From NCBI GenBank assembly GCA_046153995.1, contig JBJXEH010000038.1, forward strand, positions 1 to 5,360: a stretch of DNA of 5,360 nt, in the 5' to 3' direction. This document shows positions 1-4,625 of the stretch, piece after piece. The stretch is from SZUA-430 sp046153995. GTDB lineage: Bacteria; Pseudomonadota; Alphaproteobacteria; Micropepsales; Micropepsaceae. The translations under genes and the position numbers were made by a program. Each line of letters starts with the position of its first letter. The stretch's first letter is position 1. The notes below the pieces were generated by a model. The model worked only from the letters and a program-made list of their open reading frames with translations, ran no database searches and had not been told where the DNA came from.

Positions 1-729
1 CTTGAGGACAATCAGCGCCGGCTGCAGGCGCGGCTCCGGCAGATGGCCGGCACCGACGCGCCGTGGCCCGCGCGGTTGCAGTTCCACACCGATTGGCCGC
101 GGCTCGACGACGGGGGCTTGTCGAAAATCGAAGCGTGGATCGCGAGTGTGGCGAACCCGAAGCTGATCGTCGTCGACGTGTGGGCGAAGGTGCGCGGGCG
201 CGCGGACGGGAAGAAATCCATGTACGCCGACGATTTCGAGTCGCTGGCCGTGCTGCAGCGTGTGGCGTCGAAGCGCCGGCTCGGCATCGTGGTGATGCAT
301 CACGCCTCCAAGCGCGACAACCCGGACGACCCGTTCGATTTGGTCTCGGGCACCACGGGGCTCACGGGCGCGGCCGATAGCGTGCTGATCCTGAGGAAAG
401 AGGCGGGGCAGGCGGACGCCGTGCTCTATGGCCGCGGGCGGGACATGCCGGTGTTCGAGAAGGCGCTCAGGTTCGACGGCACGCGCGGCCTGTGGGCGGT
501 GCTGGGGGACGCGGACGCTTATAGGGCGACGACGCTGGAAGACAAGATACTGAAGGAACTCAAAGGTGTCGGCGAGCCGATGTCGCATCAAGACGTTGCG
601 GCGCTGATCGAGGACGCGACCGCAGCATCGGTGCGGGTCACGCTTTACAGGATGGCCAAGGTGGGGCGAGTAATCAACATGCGCAACCGTTTCGTGGCAC
701 CGCTTGAAGGTGAGGGGCAAGCTGCTTGA
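1..729 (+). CDS. RepA-like AAA_25 family ATPase, C-terminal part (5' truncated by window edge)
   Basis: The frame is open from base 1, so the gene begins upstream; 242 residues are visible. The first residues, LEDNQRRLQARL, match the segment that usually follows the ATPase core strand in RepA/AAA_25 proteins. A Walker B-like strand LIVVDVWAKV lies at about residues 55-64. A second core strand IVVMHHASK lies at about 96-104. The segment VSGTTGLTGAADSVLIL (about 115-131) resembles the SGSTAITGAADTVL stretch of hexameric RecA-fold replicative helicases. Residues about 190-235 (SHQDVAALIE... VTLYRMAKVGRVI) look like a winged helix. The Walker A motif must lie outside the window. Such proteins are typical of prophage and plasmid replication modules, where they act as DNA-dependent ATPases or helicase loaders. 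The family call is firm; the exact role is inferred. The stop overlaps the first TTGAC unit of the downstream repeat array. The ATG at 43 is internal to the domain and not the real start. Confidence 0.85.
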   Translation, partial: LEDNQRRLQARLRQMAGTDAPWPARLQFHTDWPRLDDGGLSKIEAWIASVANPKLIVVDVWAKVRGRADGKKSMYADDFESLAVLQRVASKRRLGIVVMHHASKRDNPDDPFDLVSGTTGLTGAADSVLILRKEAGQADAVLYGRGRDMPVFEKALRFDGTRGLWAVLGDADAYRATTLEDKILKELKGVGEPMSHQDVAALIEDATAASVRVTLYRMAKVGRVINMRNRFVAPLEGEGQAA

Positions 730-911
730 CGCATTGATCTTGTTGACACGTTGACGCTGCGCAGCATGCGAGACGTATTACACGTTGACGCTTTGACAAC
801 TTGCCCGGTTCGGCGCTGCGGCCAGCCGCTACATCTGAAGAACCGAACCCCCATTACATGTGTGTGGGGTGGTAGATGGGCGCCCGGGCGTCAACAGCGT
901 CAATCGTCAAC
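726..911. repeat. Cluster of TTGAC-based 7-9 bp units in two opposed orientations
   Basis: On the + strand TTGAC starts at 726, 743, 751, 785 and 793, with a TTGAT variant at 734. The starts fall 8-9 bp apart inside two groups (726/734/743/751 and 785/793). A 13-bp direct repeat, ACACGTTGACGCT, occurs at 746-758 and 780-792. On the - strand TTGAC lies at 910-906, 903-899 and 894-890. The segment 785-797 (TTGACGCTTTGAC) is the inverted partner of 890-903 (TTGACGCTGTTGAC on the - strand), with one extra base. Two GC palindromes sit nearby, CGCCCGGGCG (881-890) and GCGACGTCGC (915-924). The array occupies the gap between two convergent gene ends, where promoters are not expected, so the TTGAC cores need not be -35 boxes. 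An iteron-like protein-binding or replication site is an inference; no AT-rich unwinding region is obvious. The rest of the 730-932 gap holds no convincing gene. Confidence 0.6.
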
Positions 912-932
912 TCGGCGACGTCGCTTCAGGGT

Positions 933-1376
933 TCACTTCAGCGCCGAAAATACCAATGCCCCAAGTCTAGTAATCTTGCCTACCCGCTCGGCCCGTACTT
1001 TGAGAAGTCCGGGGGATGCGACTTCCAGGTTCGGAAAGACAACAAATACGGTCATCCCGCGTATCACCGGTTGCTCGTCTTGCTTGAGCGGGAATTCTGG
1101 CATGCGGCCAACGTCAGTTAGAAATTCAGTGTGGTAGATTGCCTTGTCGTCAGCAGGGGCGTAGACGCGAACAGTGATCTTCTCGTGCGTAAAGTGAATA
1201 GGTTCCAAGTAGGTGATTGCGAGACACAACTTGGGCAACGCAACTGGAAACCTTGGAACGACCAAGAACCCTGGGTAACAGCCTACGAATGTGTGCTTCC
1301 CGCCTACTTCCTCGCGAATGTCATCGCAGAAGATAGTTGTTCCGTAGGGTACCTCATTTGATATCTGGGTGGCCAT
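933..1376 (-). CDS. DUF6941-like protein, third gene of TA-like operon
   Basis: The protein is 147 residues. The N-terminal part runs IFCDDIREEVGGKHTFVGCYPG (about 15-36) and then FLVVPRFPVALPKLCLAI (about 37-54). This pattern, with FCDDIR-EVGGK, a following hydrophobic strand and a FP-x3-LPKLCL segment, is what I remember of the DUF6941 family, which has no assigned function. The remainder alternates short hydrophobic strands (ITVRVYAP, MTVFVVFP, LLKVRAERVGKI), so an all-beta sandwich-like fold is likely. No signal peptide or membrane helix is seen, so it should be cytoplasmic. The ATG at 1376 was chosen because it begins one base after the TAG of the upstream gene (TAGGATG), a classic coupled start; a longer TTG start at 1400 would overlap that gene. 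It is the last gene of the three-gene - strand operon and ends facing the RepA-like gene. The family call is from memory, not from a search. Confidence 0.7.
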   Translation of the reverse strand: MATQISNEVPYGTTIFCDDIREEVGGKHTFVGCYPGFLVVPRFPVALPKLCLAITYLEPIHFTHEKITVRVYAPADDKAIYHTEFLTDVGRMPEFPLKQDEQPVIRGMTVFVVFPNLEVASPGLLKVRAERVGKITRLGALVFSALK

Positions 1377-1377
1377 C

Positions 1378-1782
1378 CTATGCCGCCCACGACGCCGCAA
1401 TAGTCTTCGGGCGTTCTGTAACTGATGCTACAGTTGTCGTACTGACAAATGTGGTCGTTGGTGCATGTCGCTCCGCTCCGCGTGCCCCAAACACCATACC
1501 TGTTGTCCGCTCACGCGCCTCTACGCGCAGTTCAAGATCGAGTGCGCCGGCTAGGTCGGCGATCGTGTCGAGTGTCCAATTCGGAGTGCCTGAAAACCAG
1601 CGTGACATGGCAGATTTATCGCGGCCGATCTTTTTCGCTAGGGCTTGTAGCGTGAAGTCGCCGCGGCGGCGGCGTTCGCTTACAACTGACCAAAAGAGGC
1701 TCACGAACGCCGAGCGCAGCATGCCGCGATCGTAGTCGCGCAGTCTACGTGCTTGTTTCGGCGTCATATTGTTCGTCGACAT
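1378..1782 (-). CDS. XRE-family helix-turn-helix protein, probable antitoxin/operon regulator
   Basis: The protein is 134 residues. Residues 43-86 form a Cro/C1-type helix-turn-helix: FTLQALAKKIGRDKSAMSRWFSG, then a WTLDTIADLAGALDLEL segment. That second segment is characteristic of XRE antitoxins and small phage-type repressors. A basic helical N-terminal extension (about 8-42, ending SERRRRGD) precedes the domain. The Ser/Thr- and Ala-rich tail after residue 95 (TTTFVSTTTVASVTERP) looks unstructured. I chose ATG 1782 because GGAG at 1795-1792 sits 9 bases upstream; ATGs at 1797 and 1767 are possible but worse. The start lies inside the end of the preceding gene (38-bp overlap) and the stop is one base from the next ATG, so all three genes should be translated together. 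The expected role is to bind operon DNA and, if the first gene is a toxin, to neutralise it. The HTH is clear; the antitoxin role is inferred. Confidence 0.85.
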   Translation of the reverse strand: MSTNNMTPKQARRLRDYDRGMLRSAFVSLFWSVVSERRRRGDFTLQALAKKIGRDKSAMSRWFSGTPNWTLDTIADLAGALDLELRVEARERTTGMVFGARGAERHAPTTTFVSTTTVASVTERPKTIAASWAA

Positions 1783-2221
1783 CGAAGTACACTCCATCCA
1801 AATAGTCGCCCACCTTCGTTCCCCGATGGGGATCAGGCAGGCCAAGTTCGTTCCACTTCGCGATCGCCGCTTGTGCGCGCTCTGCGTATTTCGCTTCCGG
1901 TGCCAAATCGTGGCGATCATGCGCGGCGATCGCTGCGAACACGTTCCGTTCTAAGAACCTGCCGAAAAACCGCCAGCCGGGCTTTGGTTTGCGGAAACAC
2001 ACCGCCCATATTTCATCTAAGTCATCCAGGCGCTCAAACTCGAGATTCTTCTCAAACCGTTTGCGATAGGCTTTCGGCAGCGAAAGCCAACGCGTGCTCG
2101 CTGTCACCGATTGTCCGGCAAGGAACTTGCCAACGACCACATCGGCAATCGTATCGGGAAAACCAGAGCTCACCTTCGCCCCGTCGAGAAGGTCTGCAAT
2201 CTCTGCGGTGACCAGCAGCAT
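1745..2221 (-). CDS. Unrecognised protein with RelE/HigB-like features, possible toxin
   Basis: With the ATG at 2221 the protein has 158 residues. I do not recognise it by full-length similarity. Residues about 65-125 resemble the RelE/HigB layout: an acidic LDDLDEIWAVCFRKPK strand, then GWRFFGRFLERNVFAAIAA as two core strands, then HDRHDL and an alpha-helical stretch rich in Ala (AERAQAAIAKW). Basic residues suited to an RNase site are present (R77, K78, R84, R88, R92, H101, R103, H104), but no catalytic set can be assigned. A helical N-terminal part and an acidic tail (DYLDGVYFDVDEQYDAE) make it longer than a plain RelE of about 90-110 residues. It precedes an XRE gene that overlaps it by 38 bp, which matches the toxin-first order of HigBA-type modules. 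The ATG at 2221 was chosen because GGAGAGG (2236-2230) lies about 8 bases upstream. The frame is open back to a TTG at 2317 just after a TAG, which would give 190 residues but has no Shine-Dalgarno. The toxin role is an inference. Confidence 0.7.
   Translation of the reverse strand: MLLVTAEIADLLDGAKVSSGFPDTIADVVVGKFLAGQSVTASTRWLSLPKAYRKRFEKNLEFERLDDLDEIWAVCFRKPKPGWRFFGRFLERNVFAAIAAHDRHDLAPEAKYAERAQAAIAKWNELGLPDPHRGTKVGDYLDGVYFDVDEQYDAETST
1780..1795 (-). promoter_or_regulatory. Shine-Dalgarno of the XRE gene, inside the preceding coding region
   Basis: GGAG at 1795-1792 is followed by TGTACTTCG and ATG at 1782-1780 on the - strand. The site lies within the last codons of the preceding gene, so ribosomes finishing that gene would pass over it. 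This is a common way to tie antitoxin or regulator output to the partner gene. Confidence 0.55.
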
Positions 2222-2236
2222 TCGCCTTGCCTCTCC
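2219..2236 (-). promoter_or_regulatory. Shine-Dalgarno deciding the ATG start of the first operon gene
   Basis: On the - strand GGAGAGGCAAGGCGA immediately precedes ATG at 2221-2219. GAGG at 2233-2230 is spaced 8 bases from the ATG, close to ideal. The competing upstream TTG at 2317 has only GC-rich sequence (GGGCCCGGGCGCTTAG) before it. This favours the shorter 158-residue product. Confidence 0.5.
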
Positions 2237-2559
2237 AAGCGGGCGCAGCGCTTGGCGGGGGATCAACCCCGCCAGCCGTGCCTTGATGATATTTGGGGTG
2301 GTTGCGTTAAAAGTCAACTAAGCGCCCGGGCCCGGATTGGCTGATTTTTCCTATGGTGAACGCGGATTGTGGCAGCGCATGGGCGGGTTGATCAATCATC
2401 TCTCAGACGCCGTCACCGATTGTCTCAAAGCGGTGAGCAGTGGTGCGGCGGGGTTCACACAGTTGGCGTTTGATCTCTCTTGTCTCTCATTCGTCACTGC
2501 CCTGTTGCCGGGTCTTCAGCTTTAGTGCGAGCGGGGACATGCACTTCGGGGGGAGTGAG
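2222..2559. other. Divergent intergenic region between the TA-like operon and the membrane-protein gene
   Basis: This 338-bp gap should carry start signals for both flanking genes. Seen here are the candidate - strand promoter at 2286-2317, a 10-bp palindrome CCGGGCCCGG at 2326-2335, and a + strand open frame at 2337-2525 (62 codons from a TTG start). That frame has no Shine-Dalgarno and I cannot match it to any family; it may be a gene remnant or chance. No convincing -35/-10 pair was found for the + strand gene at 2560. Confidence 0.4.
2286..2317 (-). promoter_or_regulatory. Weak candidate promoter for the three-gene operon
   Basis: On the - strand TTGACT (2317-2312) matches 5 of 6 bases of the -35 consensus and TATCAT (2291-2286) matches 5 of 6 bases of the -10 consensus. 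The 20-base spacer is longer than the preferred 17, which weakens the call. If real, transcription would start near 2280 and leave a leader of roughly 55-60 bases before ATG 2221. That would exclude the TTG at 2317 as the translation start. The TTGAC core is the same motif as in the 726-911 array, so a shared binding protein is conceivable. Confidence 0.22.
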
Positions 2560-3852
2560 ATGGGGGACGATGGTGAGGTCCACGACCGGCGGGTCGTGCG
2601 GGCGGTCAATCTTGTGGCCGAGGCGCTGGGGTTGACGGCTGAGCATGTGGGGGTGCGTTACGGCGTTTACTTCGCGTCGCTTGGCTGTCTTGGCGTTGCG
2701 GCGTTTTTCTTTGGGCCGGAGCAGATTCTTGGTGCGGCGGTGGCGCTTGCGCTTGCATTCTTCGCGATCGTGTTCGTCGTCGTGTTCTGGTTCTTCGAGG
2801 AGCGTCGCAAGCGGCGCGTGACGTTGGGGCGGGAACGGCCGCTGAAACGCGACGCGTTGAACCCGGATTTTCGCGATGAAGCGATTGCGGCGTGCTTGAC
2901 GCTGTTTTTGTTTGTGCCGCTGACGTTGCAGACGTTCAATAGGGACGCACTGCATTTCGATGTCGTGCCGGAGCGGCTGGGGTTGCCGGCTGTCGCGTGC
3001 GGTGGCGCGGGGCCGCCGTGCAGCGAGATTCAGCGGCTTATTCAGCTGCCGCCATGGGTTTTGTTTACGCTGCGCTCGTTCGTGCTGACCACGCCCGTCG
3101 GCGACGTGGCCAGTCAGTCGTCGCCCGGCGACATCGGCGTCGATCCGACCGCCAAGACGCCTCAGGTCGCGGTGGACTATGGGCTGAAGCTTTTGTTCGT
3201 CGGCTTCATCGGGTCGCTGTTTGGCGGGATCTACCAGCGCGTCGGCGGGCAGATGAAGGATGCGATCTCGAACTTGCGGCTATCGCATGAGTATGCAGCA
3301 GCGCTTGGGCCGATCATGATGAAGCCGTTGCTGGAAGTAGTCGAACGCCGCGGCGGTGGCGACGATGTTGTTTACACGAACGCGCTGAAGGCACTGAGCA
3401 GCATCGCGGAGCGGTATGACCTGGCGCGGCCGGTGATGGTTGAAATGTTTGAGGAGACACTTCGGAACAAGATCATCACCGAGACGATCCTGCATAAAGA
3501 GGTCGAGAAGCAGAGTGTCATAGAGGCCGAGGCCCAAGCTCTTTGCAGCATGAGGTCTGTTGTCGGCATTGCAGCGGTGCGCGACCGCGCGGCGCGACTT
3601 AGCGAGCCGCACGCTGTTAAGCGGAGGCTCGTAGGCGTTCTCGCGCAAACACTCCAAGCGGGTGCGCTTCCTCATTTCGACTACTTGCGAAGGAACAATC
3701 CGGCACCGGGAATTACCCGGGAAATCAACCGCCTGACGCGAGTGATCAAGGGCGAAGAGGACGACGAAAGTCCGGAGCGACCCAGCGTGCCCCTCACCAT
3801 TTCTCGCTCAACGCGAGAAATGGGCTCTCCCGCCAGGGGAGAGCAAAACTAA
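2560..3852 (+). CDS. Four-helix membrane protein of unknown function with large cytoplasmic tail
   Basis: The protein is 430 residues from ATG 2560, and I do not recognise the family. Four hydrophobic helices are visible at about residues 34-51, 56-78, 106-124 and 206-224. The basic stretch EERRKRR just after helix 2 places that side in the cytoplasm by the positive-inside rule. This gives N-in/C-in topology. The loop at about 125-205 would be periplasmic and contains a Cys pair, CGGAGPPC (148 and 154), that could form a disulfide. Residues 225-400 look helical and soluble (YQRVGGQMKDAISNLRLS, then repeated amphipathic helices), like a cytoplasmic partner-binding tail. GGAG at 2552-2555 precedes ATG 2560 with only 4 bases between; ATG 2539 is an alternative adding 7 residues. 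It stands alone between divergent and convergent neighbours. About the last 18 residues are encoded by palindromic repeat DNA. The coding call is strong; any function would be a guess. Confidence 0.85.
   Translation: MGDDGEVHDRRVVRAVNLVAEALGLTAEHVGVRYGVYFASLGCLGVAAFFFGPEQILGAAVALALAFFAIVFVVVFWFFEERRKRRVTLGRERPLKRDALNPDFRDEAIAACLTLFLFVPLTLQTFNRDALHFDVVPERLGLPAVACGGAGPPCSEIQRLIQLPPWVLFTLRSFVLTTPVGDVASQSSPGDIGVDPTAKTPQVAVDYGLKLLFVGFIGSLFGGIYQRVGGQMKDAISNLRLSHEYAAALGPIMMKPLLEVVERRGGGDDVVYTNALKALSSIAERYDLARPVMVEMFEETLRNKIITETILHKEVEKQSVIEAEAQALCSMRSVVGIAAVRDRAARLSEPHAVKRRLVGVLAQTLQAGALPHFDYLRRNNPAPGITREINRLTRVIKGEEDDESPERPSVPLTISRSTREMGSPARGEQN
3797..3844. repeat. Two adjacent palindromes inside the 3' end of the membrane-protein gene
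   Basis: CCATTTCTCGC (3797-3807) pairs perfectly with GCGAGAAATGG (3813-3823) around a 5-base loop. GCTCTCCC (3824-3831) pairs with GGGAGAGC (3837-3844) around another 5-base loop. The preceding CCCCTCACC and the CTCTCCC...GGGAGAG arrangement resemble dispersed intergenic palindromes of alphaproteobacteria. The element lies within the open frame and the stop follows it closely, so the C-terminal residues were probably supplied by repeat DNA. Confidence 0.6.
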
Positions 3853-3854
3853 TC

Positions 3855-3890
3855 GAGCCCCGGGGCGACGCGTCGCTCCTCGGGGCTCTT
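3855..3890 (+). terminator. Likely terminator hairpin after the membrane-protein gene
   Basis: GAGCCCCG (3855-3862) pairs with CGGGGCTC (3881-3888). The perfect palindrome GCGACGCGTCGC (3865-3876) lies inside the loop and extends the stem after a small mismatch. The hairpin starts 3 bases after the TAA. It is followed by TTCATCACTTCC, which is pyrimidine-rich but not a clean T-run. Intrinsic termination is therefore likely but not certain. Confidence 0.55.
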
Positions 3891-4408
3891 CATCACTTCC
3901 GATTCTTTGGCCAGCGGAGCCGGCCTAAGTTTACGTGCGTGCGGTTTAAGGCACGACGTTCATGCGTATGCCAAATTGTGGTTTGATCAGGTCCGGGCGA
4001 TCGCGCGACGGCGGTCTGTCGCAAATCAGTATCCGAAACGCGCGTGCTAGCGGGCCTTGCCCTCGTCAGAGCCGAGGGCGGATATCATGTCCGGTGGCGT
4101 CATGCTCCCTCCTTAAAATTGTTGCTCCGCTCATTCAGACGCTTCGTGGCGCTCCCGACGGCCGCGCTTCCTCGCGATAACCCTGTATCCAGCGAATTGG
4201 CGGCCAGTCATTGTCACGATCGTCTGTGATTGAGTTTGGACCTCTTGTTTCGAGAGTCAAGGGTGGCGTCGTGCGGGTGCGAAGAATTCCGGGTGAACGT
4301 ATGTTGCGCGCGAGAGAAATATTATTGCGGAGGGTTGCGTATCATTATGTCACCATATCTACGTCACCAACTCCTTGCGGCTCCAACACATTCCCGCAAA
4401 TTCTAAGT
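3891..4408. other. Intergenic stretch between convergent genes with no long credible gene
   Basis: Apart from the small ORF at 4047-4103 nothing convincing was found. Frames of about 60-96 codons occur on the + strand (for example 3962-4180 and 4211-4501). They lack Shine-Dalgarno sequences and have irregular, Ser/Arg/Pro-rich composition expected from out-of-frame GC-rich DNA. A 60-base count at 4321-4380 gives 28 G/C (47%), well below the coding flanks. A short ORF at ATG 4347 (18 codons, preceded by GGAGGG but 15 bases away) was noted and not called. Confidence 0.4.
4047..4103 (-). CDS. Possible small ORF (18 residues) or broken gene start with strong Shine-Dalgarno
   Basis: On the - strand AAGGAGG (4114-4108) is followed by GAGC and ATG at 4103-4101. 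This near-perfect Shine-Dalgarno is rare by chance. The frame reads MTPPDMISALGSDEGKAR and stops at TAG 4049-4047. A second - strand frame stays open just beyond it to about 3955 and reads ILICDRPPSRDRP among other residues. The structure could therefore be the start of a decayed gene rather than a true microprotein. There is no recognisable family, and the two explanations cannot be separated here. Confidence 0.3.
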   Translation of the reverse strand: MTPPDMISALGSDEGKAR

Positions 4409-4605
4409 TCGTCATGGCCGGGCTTGACCCGGCCACCCAGGGCAAAGCCCACCGTTCCAAGATTGAAACGCCAAGCACGCCAAGCTGCTCGTGTGCGTTA
4501 GCAAACCACTGGTTACAACATGAGACCCCGGGCGGCTTGGCGTTTCAAAATTGAGATGCCGGAGCGCGCTGCCCTGGGTGGCCGGGTCAAGCCCGGCCAT
4601 GACGA
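4409..4605. repeat. MITE-like 197-bp palindromic element with 36-bp perfect inverted arms
   Basis: The left arm 4409-4444 and the right arm 4570-4605 are perfect reverse complements over 36 bases. Inside, TTGAAACGCCAAGC at 4463-4476 pairs with 4535-4548. Each arm itself contains a hairpin, TGGCCGGG and CCCGGCCA around a 5-base loop (4415-4435 and 4579-4599). No transposase is encoded, and I see no clean target duplication. The TGGCCGGGCTTGACCCGGCCA core is of a type I know as a dispersed repeat in Hyphomicrobiales genomes. Frames reading VMAGLDPATQ-like peptides across the arms are repeat artefacts, not genes. It lies between convergent gene ends, where it might also slow read-through. Confidence 0.8.
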
Positions 4606-4625
4606 CCAAAAAAGAAGTGGTCGCG

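Noticed and set aside
847..870. ACCCC...GGGGT hairpin as a terminator of the RepA-like gene
   Set aside because: The stem is only 5 bp with a long loop and no T-run follows it.
751..1137. 128-codon + strand frame over the repeat array and the DUF6941-like gene
   Set aside because: It is antisense to a well-supported gene over most of its length, has no Shine-Dalgarno, and its composition (many Arg/Ser/Thr) fits a shadow frame.
2103..2424. 13-bp direct repeat GTCACCGATTGTC at 2103-2115 and 2412-2424, possible att-like pair
   Set aside because: One copy is inside a coding region and the length is near what chance gives in a window this size. No integrase or other support is present.
2337..2525. 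62-codon + strand frame starting TTG as a small gene
   Set aside because: It has no Shine-Dalgarno, no recognisable similarity and a poor start. It is kept only as a note in the intergenic entry.
4412..4609. Frames of 65-96 codons across the palindromic element, including the MAGLDPATQ-type peptide
   Set aside because: They are translations of the inverted repeat. Peptides of this type recur wherever the repeat occurs and have no Shine-Dalgarno.
4603..4623. CGACCA/TGGTCG hairpin with an A/T run as terminator of bcsA
   Set aside because: On the bcsA strand the T-run lies in the loop and the stem is only 6 bp, so the geometry does not fit an intrinsic terminator.
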